DNA of 64,000 nucleotides from Magicicada septendecula. Its lineage: Eukaryota; Arthropoda; Insecta; Hemiptera; Cicadidae. This document shows positions 33,974 to 43,918 of the stretch, piece by piece (the first letter of the stretch is position 1; each line of letters starts with the position of its first letter). The stretch lies in the NCBI GenBank assembly GCA_034769895.1, contig CM068371.1:405959969-406023968 (forward strand), in the 5' to 3' direction. The notes beneath the pieces were generated by a model, which saw nothing but the letters and a program-made list of their open reading frames with translations, was not told the origin of the DNA and searched no databases. The position numbers and the translations under genes were made by a program.

Positions 33974-36264
33974 CTGAAAATAAAAATCCCATTTAGCACA
34001 AACCAACAATAACTAATAATAATGCAGGCAATACAAACTATTACATCAATAATAAATTACATAGGTTCTTTTCTGGCCATAAGTTATGGAACATGTTAGT
34101 TTTACCTTTGTTATTAAATTATTTTTTCTAAACTTTGAAAATGGTGCCGAAACCTTGGTAAGAATAATATAACCAATTCTCAGGTACAACATTGGTATAT
34201 AACAAGTGCACATAGCTAATATGGAATTTAACAGGAAATAATATAGTAATGGCGATTGGGAATACTGAAAAGTTAACTATTGATCAATAGAGACCAAGTC
34301 AACTGTTTAAAAAATTTAATAAATCTCTGGTGAGAGCATTCCTGTGCAGGTTCGTTACGGCTGCATGTCGTTTTTATTTCGTTATTTCATTTTAATGTGT
34401 TATTTATTATTTTTGTACAATGTATGTGTTGTTTTTTTAATATTTGACGAGATGAATATACATCAATTAATGTTTTAACCTTAATCATATCGGATCTGAT
34501 GATGACACCATTGGTGTCGAAACTCGAGTAATCCCATACAGGATTCTGAGAAACGTTGACAGAAGGTAATTAACCTATTCTATAGTTTTAACCGTTTCTG
34601 GAGGCAAATAAAATGTTTGAATCATTTACACTGTATACCTCATGCACAGTTATACAAAGTTTACTCCTAAAATTAAGAACAAGCTCAAAAGCAGCTCTTA
34701 ATTATGAGTTTAGAGTGTTTGCTACCACTGCTTGTTGCAAACCTGCAATTTTTATAAAGATATTTGAAATCTGTCAAGTTCATTCAGAGAGCAAAAAACA
34801 TCAAATTGTTGAGAGCTTGCAGTGGGGTCAGGTTTGTGTCAAGCCAGTCACTGTGTATGCACTACACAATGTTAGTTTAAAGCACAGAAAAAATAATACT
34901 GAATGGTACTGTATACAGAAATGGAAAGTGGACACAAACTAGGAAGACACAAAGTTATTGTAGCCTTTCTTCTGACCTTGAATTCCTTTCAAATATTGTC
35001 TGTCATATATTTTTGTCAAGATTCAAATCTAGCTTTACAAATGTATAAAATTGTTATTTAAACTACATAATTATGAACCACCACTCATGAATGTTTCAGT
35101 ATTGTTATATGTCTAAAGCTAAAATTCAAGCTGTTTGTACTGTCATAAAAACCTGAAAACAAATTATGAAATATACAATAGTACACTCGACTAGCAGCTA
35201 GTCCAAAATGGGAAATTACCAACACTGATTATTCAGGCTACTAAAAATGTATTCACGACAGTGTACAGCAGACACAACTGTATTAGTCTACTTAACCTTC
35301 AGTTGTTTTTTTGTATTTTTTTTTAATAAATATATCTGCTGAGCATAAAAATGTAGAACTAAGATTTACAAGGTTTTTGGCTGATGCCTTTAAAACACAC
35401 TCTTTAAATTTCTTATATTGGATGGAATTCCTGTAAATTAATTATCAGTAAATGGTTATAAAAATGTATGGAAGTATAACTCACTTATCACATGCCAAAC
35501 ATAACTAAGTTAAAAACGAAACTTCCAGCAATTTTAGTATAAGTACCAGCTTCCTTATTATTATTTCAATGATGTATACTTCCAGTGAGTTGAGCTGATT
35601 TGTTACTTTTGCCTTCATTTGTTGTATAATTTTATAAGTCTTCAGCTATTTCTTTAGATAAAAAAAAATGTAGTACCCACTTCACAGTAAGATCAGGCTG
35701 CAGTACAAGTAGTTAAAAATTAATTTCTTCTAACAATTCAAGACTTTAATTTGGAATATGAAGTTGCACATTTATTGTGCAAATGCATTATATACCAGTG
35801 GATACCAAGCTCTCACTGTGTAGTAATTTCCACGTCCAATTTATACTCAAAATGTACATCTCCATCAACTGTCATTCCAGGTTTAACAAAATCAATACAC
35901 AGATCCTTTCTGGCCCAGAAAAATTAGATTTCTCTTATAACATATGCTTGAGTGAATGTTTTGCTTCTAATGAAGACCACTGCAGCAATTATTACTTTAC
36001 CTTATTTGTGTACTGAACTCCTATACCAATGTGACTTGCAGACTATGAAGAATATATATTTTATACTCATCGTCTGACAACTAGGCAATGAACAATGTGA
36101 ATTTTATATCTCACAGAACATGCTCATGAATTCAAATAGTAGTAACTGATCATGTATCTCACTTTCAAAATATACCTTACATACATCTTACATTTTTTAA
36201 AACAAATTCTCACAAAATATTTTTCATTACAATTTTAATTTTTAAATTATACAACTTATATCAA
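33974..36264. other. XAB2 intron sequence
   Basis: Apart from the hammerhead-like motif no feature is recognised. The plus-strand frame at 34613-34942 looks like a chance frame in intron. Confidence 0.4.
34460..34600 (+). ncRNA. Hammerhead-ribozyme-like motif
   Basis: 34496-34532 reads CTGATGA, a 6-bp stem (GACACC / GGTGTC, loop ATT), GAAA, then the palindromic CTCGAG followed by TA. Flanking GGAT and ATCC could form stem I. This resembles the minimal type-I hammerheads of Penelope-like elements, with one extra T between CTGATGA and stem II. No Penelope coding sequence is nearby, so activity is doubtful. Confidence 0.4.
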
Positions 36265-36715
36265 AAGACATAGACTGGTTGTTTCTTATGGAGGCGAGAC
36301 ACGGACATTAACAAAAAAGGAACAAGAAACACTAAGAAGGTTTGAAAGAAAGATCGTTAAGACATGTTTATGGCCCAGTTAAAGAAGACTACGAATGGAG
36401 AATAAGAAATAACCAGGAGATACATGAGCTATTGAATCAAGAGGGCATTGTAAGATTCATAAAGGCTCAACAAATACAATGGCTAGGTCACCTATAGCAG
36501 ATGGATGATCAATGTATGCCAAAGAAAATCCTGAGGGCGCAAGTCTATAAAAGCAGAAAGAGGGGCCGACGTAGGATAAGATGGTTGAATGATGTGCTAG
36601 ATCTCAGAAGTGAGGGTATGAGGGGTTACACTGAGATGGCAATGGACAGGAGACTTTGGAGAAGATTGGTGTTGGTGGCCAGGGCTCATGTTGGGCTGTA
36701 GTGCTGAAGAAAAAA
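36265..36715 (+). pseudogene. LINE 3' end: C-terminus of a reverse transcriptase ORF
   Basis: A 5'-truncated non-LTR retrotransposon ending in an A-run at about 36710. Translation shows Val-Val-Ser-Tyr-Gly-Gly-Glu-Thr-Arg-Thr, Phe-Glu-Arg-Lys-Ile, Gln-Trp-Leu-Gly-His-Leu and Arg-Arg-Ile-Arg-Trp-Leu-Asn-Asp-Val, the typical region after the reverse transcriptase domain in many insect LINEs. A TAG and at least one frameshift break it; the last open part is 36501-36701. Inserted antisense in the XAB2 intron. Confidence 0.75.
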
Positions 36716-36850
36716 AAACATATCACACTAAAAAATTATTACTTGCTTAATACAGACTTCTTAATGAATAAACAAAACACTTTTTTTCATTTTTGATACA
36801 AATTATATTTTATAATGCTTAATACTAAATTTTTACAAATGTTATTTTAC

Positions 36851-37024
36851 CTTCATCATCCTCAGCACTATCATTGTTGGAGTCTTCATCGGCATAATCT
36901 TCATCTTCATCATCAAGTTTAATTTCATCTGGATTGACAACTCTAGATGTATCTGTGCCATCTTTGTCCTGACCTTGTGTTTCCCCACGAACAAATAATA
37001 TATTCCCGCCTTTGACTTGTGGTG
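36851..37024 (-). CDS. XAB2: XAB2 (SYF1), penultimate coding exon
   Basis: Exon of 174 nt; acceptor TTTACAG before 37024, donor GAAG|GTAAAA after 36851. It encodes Asn-Ile-Leu-Phe-Val-Arg-Gly, then Val-Asn-Pro-Asp-Glu-Ile and a long Asp/Glu run. These match the C-terminal region of XAB2, a HAT-repeat component of the Prp19-associated spliceosome complex that also acts in transcription-coupled repair. It is joined in phase 1 on both sides. The intron to the last exon is about 2.9 kb and contains a LINE tail in antisense. Confidence 0.9.
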
Positions 37025-37299
37025 CTGTAAATAAACATTAAAATTTTACAGAATATGTAATGAAAGTTAAAAATTATTACAATTTTACAAATTACTGTTT
37101 ATCAGAATTAAGATATCTCTTTTAGCCCTTAAGAAAGATTTCTGTTCTACCTAGTGCAAATAAATTTCATTTAACCAATTTCTATTTCTTCTGCTTTGCA
37201 AGTACGAGGGCCATTTTTATAAGTAAGAACGTTTTTTCTACATAGACAAGAAAACTTTACTGATAAATACAATTATAAATGTAAACATAAACTACAACA

Positions 37300-37574
37300 T
37301 TATTCTACTTTATAGTCATCATTGAGGTCCAAGCACTTGTTCAGAAGTGACATTAGTTTATTTATATCGTCATCAAAGAAATCTACTGCCTGTCTGTTCA
37401 ACCAAGTAGTTACGGTTTGTTTCAATTCATCATTGTCAAGCCATTCACTTCCCCCCTAAACATTCCTTCAGATTTGGGAAAAGATGAAAGTACAAATGTG
37501 TAAGATCAAGACTATAAGGCAGCGGACGAGCAAGCTTTTCCCACCTGTAAAGCTGTTGTCCTTACTGCAGTGTA
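37300..37574 (-). pseudogene. Mariner transposase, C-terminal half
   Basis: Reads Trp-Glu-Lys-Leu-Ala-Arg-Pro-Leu-Pro-Tyr-Ser-Leu-Asp-Leu, then Leu-Phe-Pro-Asn-Leu-Lys-Glu, and Thr-Trp-Leu-Asn-Arg-Gln-Ala, up to a TAA at 37300. The Pro-Tyr-Ser-x-Asp-Leu catalytic motif of mariners is recognisable. One frameshift at a G run (about 37452). Confidence 0.75.
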
Positions 37575-38008
37575 AGCGTGTGCGTGTGAAAAGTATGCTA
37601 ACATAGAAGTGCTGGTTTGTGGGTTAATTAATAATTAATTAATTAAATAATCTAATTGCCAGTTATATATACGTTTAGTAATAAGAGAAAAAATGTAATA
37701 ATCATGCTAGACTGATGGTTCAGGAATGAACCAATAACGTTCGCTTTGTGTTTTGAAGGGAGAATTCAATGTATGTTTGTGATGAAGGTAATAAAGGGTA
37801 ATAGTTTTTTTATAAACAAATAATTAGTTTATTTACTAAATAATCCTATTCTGCTCTCCTGGTTCGCTGATCCGAACCCTGGTAAGTTACAAAAATTTGC
37901 AGTTGGCAGTACGCAAGATGGCGTTTGAAATTCAAAGGTAAACATACCTATTTGCTAGTAGGTAAGGTAAACAATTAAATTTAATAATGAAATAATTAAA
38001 TAGTTACA
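37571..38008 (+). repeat. Element C 5' LTR (altered)
   Basis: Begins TGTAAGCG directly after mariner sequence and ends ...ATAGTTACA. The last 170 bp resemble element A's LTR end: CTGCTCTCCTGGTTCGC, GAACCCTGGTAAGT (donor-like, GT at 37882), CAAGATGGCG. The U3 differs from the 3' LTR. Confidence 0.6.
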
Positions 38009-38010
38009 AT

Positions 38011-38084
38011 TGTTTCGCCCGAACAGGGACAATTAAATAATAAATATAAATAAATAGTTACAATTGGCGCTTCCGAACTGTGAC
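38011..38084 (+). other. Tandem primer-binding sites, element C
   Basis: TGTTTCGCCCGAACAGGGAC (38011-38030) follows the LTR end by 2 nt. After a second copy of the LTR tail (...AAATAGTTACA, ending 38062) comes TGGCGCTTCCGAACTGTGAC (38065-38084). Both resemble the tRNA-Lys-type site. Confidence 0.65.
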
Positions 38085-38296
38085 ATTTATATAATAAATT
38101 TTATATAAATATAGGCCTACTTGGAGAGCAGAATGGTTATTTGAGATAACGGATTAATGTATAAATAAGGTACGTATGAGGTTATGAGAATAACGTAAAA
38201 TGTTGGGTAAAGAGAATAAATTGTTAAGTGATAGTTATGTATAGCGTGTATAATAATTGTTGTGACAGAATTATACGATTCAAATAATTTAAACAA

Positions 38297-39591
38297 ATGA
38301 ATATTAACGAGATTGAAGTTGAAATGAGCGAGTCGGCTGGTGTGGGGGAACCAGAGGTTCATTCAACCCCAGTAAATCGGTCCAAAGAATACAGCTTAAC
38401 TGAGTCAGCCGTAGATGACTCGAGTATCCAATCAACTCCAACCTCAACAAAATATAATAATCAATTTGATAATGATATAATGAGTATGTTACGAACAATA
38501 TCAAAGGATAATCATGAACAAAAAAGTAATTTCAATGACAAATTGAATGAACAAAATGGTAAATTTGATAAAATTAGAAACGAAATTAAACAGCAGAATT
38601 TTGATTTTAATAAGCATATTAAGGAAAATTAATACACGTTTTAATAATATTAAAGAACACGTAATAGAGTCTATAAGTAATCATTGCGAGAAGAAGATTA
38701 ACAAAATGAATAAAAATTTAGACAGGAAATTAAATCAGACCATGAATAAGAAGTTAAGTGACAATGTTACAGTTATGACCAATAATAATAATGATAAAAT
38801 AGTGGAAGTGGTAGCATTAGAGAATAAAATGTTAAATAGTGATGATAATTCTGAGAGTATAGTGGAGGTAGAGAATAGTGGAGAAACCGATAAATTAAAC
38901 GAAAATAAAAACGATCAGATAACATATAATGAGGTAAGTAGGAGTGAGAATTACGATGATATAATTAAAAATAGTGGTGACAAAATTTTAGAGGAGGTAG
39001 AATGTAATAATGGAATGTTAGTGTGTGTTGATGAGTCAGAGAGAAAGTGGAGAGAGAGTATAGAGGTAGAGGGGTTGCAGGAGGTAATTTTCTCCTGTGG
39101 TGTTGTTGGGGGTGAAGAAGGGTCTTCACGAGTATATTTGGTAGATGAAAGGTCTACAAATAATTGTCCTTTGAATTTTGGTGATGTTCCTGGTAGGACC
39201 AGGAGGTGTTTTATAATTTAGTGCCCCCTGCATATATTGAGAGAGAGAATGTGACTTGGGGATATGATGAGGGATATTTTGAAGAGAGAGGTATGGTGAT
39301 AGGAAGATAGAGTTGTTTGAGGCTGGGAGGAGTTATACAGAATTAAGAGAGAGAGTGAATAGAGAGAGAGTTGATAATTATAGCGAGTACTTACCTTATG
39401 TTGAAACGGATATAGCAACAGTAGTTTATGATAATGTAACTTACCTTACTTTAACAGAAAATACTAACGGAGAAATTACTATACCCGATATTGACAGGAA
39501 TTTTGAATTGATAGTATGCAATAATATTTGTATTATCAATAGTATTGATACAATGGAACAAAGTAATAATGATGACTATTATAATTATTAG
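38297..39591 (+). pseudogene. Gag-like coiled-coil gene, copy C, broken
   Basis: Starts Met-Asn-Ile-Asn-Glu at 38297, with His-Ser-Thr-Pro near residue 21-24 and Asp-Lys-Leu-Asn-Glu-Gln-Asn coiled-coil repeats. Frameshifts near 38630 and 39200 separate three open parts (38297-38632, about 38600-39221, 39313-39591). The middle part has Val-Cys-Val-Asp-Glu-Ser-Glu-Arg-Lys-Trp; the last has Tyr-Leu-Pro-Tyr-Val-Glu and Thr-Tyr-Leu-Thr-Leu-Thr. The C-terminal Asp-Asp-Gly-Gly end is missing because the nested hAT starts here. An in-frame AG|GTAAGT has its GT at 38934. Confidence 0.65.
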
Positions 39592-42080
39592 GGCCCGGAT
39601 TTTTATGTAGCAAAAAATGGCAAAATATGTACATAAATATGTAGGAAAAATAAGGAAAATATGTAGCTAAATATGCAATATTTAAGAAATATGTAGTATT
39701 AAAATACTTTCACGTCAACAATGTAATTTACATTGTTACGAGAACATAACAATGCCCTCTTTGAAAGGCTTTGAAAATAATAGGTGCTTCATTTTAAACT
39801 TTTTAAAACCACTTTCAAAACATGCAAATATATTTTGAGCAAAGTCAATGTAATCTATAAAATACTAATCAAGTTCGGGGCTGACACTAATCACCAGTTA
39901 GATTACCACTTCTGTCACAGAAATTAAGTTAACCCTCAGAATACACAGTATCTGAAAGTTCAACTCTTTGTTGAAGAGTTTACAATACGACAGCATGCAT
40001 AAGAAATGAATTACTTTTCAATTGTTTATTGTACTTCAGAAAATTTATGAAAACATGTTTTAGAAAACAGAATTAAAAAAGAAATCTTGATATTATAAAA
40101 TTAACAACAACAAAATATTTTACCTATGGATTTCTGTAGTATAGGACATGAGTATAAAGTAAAAAATTGAGTATTATTAACTATTTAACAAAGTATTTTA
40201 CTAGGAGAGTTGAAATTACTATAAAATTAAAGGTAGATTTTTGACTTGAAAATCTATATTGTATATATATAACTCTACTATAACTCTGCATAAGAATAAA
40301 GTGTCCACGTAAGTTTTTTTTACCACTGTTTAGTTGCACAATTAATTATTAAATACTTTCCTATGTTGTCTGTTGACATGGACTGTCTTCGGTCTGAGAG
40401 TATGTTTTTATATATAGACAAGGATCTCTCGACATCACATGTCGTCACCGGCGCATATTTATACAGAGGAATCGTACTTGGAAGAATATTCTCAATCGAT
40501 TCTACAGTTTCGCTGTTACATATGCGATAAATGGTATGTAAAGTTGAGTAACCAGGTTTTCTATTCAGCACAGCATTTAATTTAGTGGAAACTTTGTCAC
40601 CGACTTCACCCTGCACAGCATTTAACTTGTTAACTGCCTCTTCAACTATTCCTATGGCTTCTTGGAGAGTCAGACCTGCAGTCTCCAGTTTCTTGATACT
40701 ATTGGGAAGCCAACCGAAATGCGTTTTGATGTACGAAACAGAACATATCACCTTAGAGTTGTTGAATGCAGACAAGGATTCGCTCACTGACACTGCAGAA
40801 TCGGGAGATAATGTTTCCACCACAGACTTCACAGCTTCAAAGTTGTCACTGTAGAAATTTACGGCTTCGATCCAGGTTCCCCATCTTGTAATTACGGGTT
40901 CTGGAGGCAGAGGTGTATCAGGTAGCCTTTGTTTGTAGCACTGGATACGGTAAGGAGCTTTCAAGAACACCTTTTGTGTTGCTGATATTAATGTATTTAC
41001 TTCGGGGAAAAGGTCTCTGACAGTTTCAGCTACTCGATGCAATCCATGAGCCAGGCATGTAACATGTAGTAGGTTGGGGTAAAACACATTTAGAGAATTA
41101 CCTGCTTTCAACATGTATGCTGCTGCATCTGTATACAACAGCAGTACCTTCTCTTCTTTAACACCATTTGGCCATAACACTTTCAGTCCATCATTAATAA
41201 AACGAGCTACTGTTGAGTGATTTGTTTGCTCCAGGGGCTTACAGTAAATCAAGTAGGGCTTGGCTGGATTCTCGGAATCTAACTTACCCACAATAAGATT
41301 TGCGATGTAACGACCTACAGCGTCCGTTGTCTCGTCAACACCTATCCATATATAAGAATCACCGATGTCGGCTCTGATTTTTTCCAAAGTCTCAATATAG
41401 CAAACGTTCAAGTAATTTTTTCTGAGTGTAGATTCGTCTGGAATATTACGTTTGAAGTATTTCTCTAAGAAAGACTTAAATTGAGGCACTTGAAGTTTGT
41501 ACCAAGGCACATTAGCAGCAATCATTGCTAAAGCCATGTCTTTATAAAACTCACTATTAGATGATGAAGATTGCTGCTGCATCTTTGTAAGTAGTACCTG
41601 TTTCGATGAAGAAGATCGTTCTTTATTTCTAGTATGTAAATTACTTCGCAAATGTTGTTCCAGTTGAGACTTCATGGAACAGCCAATATTTTTATCACAA
41701 ACTTGGCAAAATACAGCTTTACCGTCAGTTGTAAAAGCACTGTCAATCTGTACCCATGATTTTAACTTAGATGACAAAGATGATGCGGTCGGTGCCATGA
41801 TAAAACAAGGATATTTGTATTTAAAACTCTTAAGAACTTGCGTTGAACAATACCGCACAATATATTATTTAAGACGTCTTTTGTCCAACAACGAGAATCC
41901 GCCAAGGCAAGAAACAAGCAAGCGCAGAAGTGCAGGCAAAAGACAAAACACTGACTTGACAATAACTTCAACGCACCACACTGCACACCAGATTGTTACG
42001 TATTTACGTGTAGGCTTACACTCCGAGAGCGTCGATAATACTGGCGTCAAAGTACTAGATTCAATTTAATCTACTAGTTG
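39589..42080 (-). mobile_element. hAT transposon nested in element C
   Basis: The left end TAGGGCCCGGATTTTTATG at 39589 looks like a hAT terminus. The matching right terminus and the 8-bp duplication are not visible, so the right end (placed at about 42060-42085, where element C sequence resumes) is probably truncated. It contains one uninterrupted transposase frame. The 39600-40319 part is the AT-rich 3' flank of the gene. Confidence 0.7.
40320..41858 (-). CDS. hAT transposase, intact frame
   Basis: Open for 512 codons; a second Met at residue 21 (Met-Ala-Pro-Thr-Ala) is the more typical start. A BED-type zinc finger reads Cys-Gln-Val-Cys...His-Leu-Arg-Ser-Asn-Leu-His (about residues 51-76), similar to the CGGBP1 DNA-binding domain. 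A catalytic-type Asp is in Gly-Val-Asp-Glu-Thr-Thr-Asp, a second in Leu-Tyr-Thr-Asp-Ala, and Cys-Leu-Ala-His-Gly follows. The hAT dimerisation signature Asp-Val-Glu-Arg-Ser-Leu-Ser is near residue 480. The frame looks complete, in contrast to every other transposase here. Since one end of the element appears lost it may not move; a young insertion or retained (domesticated) frame are both possible. Confidence 0.85.
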   Translation of the reverse strand: MRYCSTQVLKSFKYKYPCFIMAPTASSLSSKLKSWVQIDSAFTTDGKAVFCQVCDKNIGCSMKSQLEQHLRSNLHTRNKERSSSSKQVLLTKMQQQSSSSNSEFYKDMALAMIAANVPWYKLQVPQFKSFLEKYFKRNIPDESTLRKNYLNVCYIETLEKIRADIGDSYIWIGVDETTDAVGRYIANLIVGKLDSENPAKPYLIYCKPLEQTNHSTVARFINDGLKVLWPNGVKEEKVLLLYTDAAAYMLKAGNSLNVFYPNLLHVTCLAHGLHRVAETVRDLFPEVNTLISATQKVFLKAPYRIQCYKQRLPDTPLPPEPVITRWGTWIEAVNFYSDNFEAVKSVVETLSPDSAVSVSESLSAFNNSKVICSVSYIKTHFGWLPNSIKKLETAGLTLQEAIGIVEEAVNKLNAVQGEVGDKVSTKLNAVLNRKPGYSTLHTIYRICNSETVESIENILPSTIPLYKYAPVTTCDVERSLSIYKNILSDRRQSMSTDNIGKYLIINCATKQW

Positions 42081-42435
42081 ATTTAAATGTGTTTAAGAGA
42101 ATTTTAATAATGAATTTAAATATTTTTAGATGTAATTTGGGTGATGAGAGATATTTGTAATGATGTAATGGGAGGTGGTTATTTAAATTCTGATTGGAAT
42201 CAGGGAAATATTTTGAATCTGGAAGAAGAGTTAACAAGAGAGGGGCATACAGAATGTTGATAGTAAAATTTGAAATGTTTCATATATGTTAACTATATAT
42301 ATACATGTGTGTTAAAGAGTTAAGAAAAAACCAGTGCTTCTTAATGCAAACCAGCACAGCTAAGGGGAACCAGATCAGTTAGGGATATGGTATTATACAA
42401 GGCCACTATTTGATATTTTTGATTTGATGTTTCAG

Positions 42436-42584
42436 AGTCTGGTGATGCTGTGGCGGCGGTCCTGAGCTGGCCAGCGCGTCAGAGCAGGAGCGTCAAGTGC
42501 CTGACTGGCCTTGCGGTGTTGGGATCTCGAACAGAGAAGTCCAGTAAGGTCATTCAGGTGCTGTCACAATCACTAGACCAAGGG
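42436..42584 (+). other. Conserved splice-bounded block (C), open frame
   Basis: Preceded by GATGTTTCAG and followed by GTAAGT. One frame (Ser-Gly-Asp-Ala-Val-Ala-Ala-Val-Leu-Ser-Trp-Pro...) is open through the whole 149 nt to the donor. It is the least damaged version of the block and could be a real coding exon. Confidence 0.55.
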
Positions 42585-42665
42585 GTAAGTTAAAAATTTT
42601 TTATAAAACGTAAAGGGGGTTGTGGCGACATATCCTGACTGATCCCTTTAGGAAGTATGAGTGTG

Positions 42666-42715
42666 TCAATGAGAGTTTTTATGCTTCGGCATAAAACCTC
42701 TCATTGAGGGGGTAT
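42666..42715 (+). promoter_or_regulatory. Hairpin and polypurine tract, element C
   Basis: 42666-42707 forms a stem of about 19 bp with a C(UUCG)G loop, followed by GAGGGGGTAT ending at 42715, directly before the LTR. Confidence 0.75.
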
Positions 42716-43055
42716 TGTAACGAGACTTTTAGGTCTACCTGGGATAATATAAAAAATATTATGTTTTGATAAAAATAATATTTTATTATGTAATATTAAT
42801 TTTGGGGAAACATGAAAATAATATAAATAATAATTATGGGAAAAGTAAACAGATTTAGAGTTCATGAATTATACAACGTAATAAACAAGCATGTGGATTT
42901 GTGTCAAGGTCAGCTCCAGACGCAAACAGAGCAGTTATTTTTAGATACGTGACAAGCAAATTATATAACTCAGCAGTCATACGATGTTACATCAGTTCAA
43001 TACGCTGGAATGTAAGGAGCGGTTATTTTAATAATGAAATAATTAAATAGTTACA
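42716..43055 (+). repeat. Element C 3' LTR (shortened)
   Basis: Starts TGTAACGAGAC, ends ...TAGTTACA; only 340 bp against about 1.2 kb in relatives. The U3 part aligns with element B's LTR up to the CAAGGTCAGCTCCA region; TATA box, R and most of U5 are missing, so an internal deletion is likely. Confidence 0.7.
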
Positions 43056-43812
43056 TGTGGTCGACTGCTGTCATAAAGAAAGCAGACACCACTTGAAAGC
43101 AATCCACAGTGGCGGTTTTGAATGGCCCGCCAAAGCTTAGTGAGTGTTTCATAATACACTTCAGCATTTATTGTCATTCCTTGTGGGAGGAAGTCAACCA
43201 AAAGGACGCCTTTCCGACCCCTGAAGACTGTAGCTATGATTTTTCAGGCTGATAGAATCTGCTTGGATTTTCATGGTTTCGGTGGTGATCAGTAATGATG
43301 CCACTCGGAGGAAAGTCGTTTGGTCTCTGGTGTATAGTGACAGATCCAGCTTTCATTTTCAGTCACAATATGGTTCAAAAACTCATCAACATCCTTGTGA
43401 TACTGCTCCAGAAATGTCAAAGCTTTTTCCTGTGCTCTTCTGTCAGCATTTTTGGTATGCATCATGCACAAATCTTTTTGTAGTGAAGCTTCTCAGTAAC
43501 AATGTCGTAAATGAGAGATCATGATATGTGAAGAAATTACAGGTGCAACTCATCAACAGTTAATCACTTGTTTTCACAAATACAGTTGTCAAATTTTTTG
43601 ATTAAATCTTCAGTAATGACAGTAGGGTGTCCAGACCTGACCTCATCGTGGACATTGGCCTTTCCTTCATTGAATAACCTTCACCACTTATGCACATTTC
43701 CATTGCTCATGACACTGACGAGCCACCGATGAAATTCAGTGGGAAGCATTTTTGGATTCACAAATATAATCACAGCACACACTTCACAATCAGCAGGATT
43801 ACCGATCAACAT
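43056..43812 (-). pseudogene. Mariner transposase, N-terminal and central part
   Basis: Starts at 43812 (Met-Leu-Ile-Gly-Asn-Pro-Ala-Asp-Cys-Glu-Val) with the helix-turn-helix region (Phe-His-Arg-Trp-Leu; Phe-Asn-Glu-Gly-Lys). Several stops and frameshifts follow. The catalytic core segment with Thr-Ile-Asn-Ala-Glu-Val-Tyr-Tyr and a Phe-Leu-Tyr-Asp-Ser stretch, where mariners have the second Asp, precedes the breakpoint at 43056. The 43289-43471 frame is part of it. Confidence 0.75.
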
Positions 43813-43918
43813 GGTGGTAAACAATGCTACATAACCAAACAACTAAGGCATGCAGACACTTGAAACTTAGTGCCTGTGTAGTTACTTAAATGTAGTGTTA
43901 CTTAAAAAATGAACCTTG

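Larger units (their letters stand above)
37571..43055 (+). mobile_element. Element C: LTR retroelement inserted in the mariner
   Basis: Plus strand. 5' LTR about 37571-38008, internal with two tandem primer-binding sites, decayed gag-like gene (38297-39591), nested hAT (39589 to about 42080), 3' internal region (about 42085-42715), hairpin and polypurine tract (42666-42715), 3' LTR 42716-43055. The two LTRs share only about the last 35 bp (AATAATGAAATAATTAAATAGTTACA), so both have suffered large changes. No clean target duplication is seen. Confidence 0.7.
37205..43918 (-). mobile_element. Mariner-type element split by element C
   Basis: Left part 37205-37570 and right part 43056-43918. Ends CGAGGGCCATTTTTATAAG and an imperfect inverted partner (TTACTTAAAAAATGAACCTTG) near 43918, with TA beside the left end. 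The protein halves join across the insertion at the motif Arg-Pro-His / Thr-Ala. The element itself sits in the XAB2 intron. Confidence 0.8.

Noticed and set aside
34613..34942. 109-codon plus-strand frame in the XAB2 intron
   Set aside because: No recognisable domain, ATG in repeat-like context, no splice or homology support.
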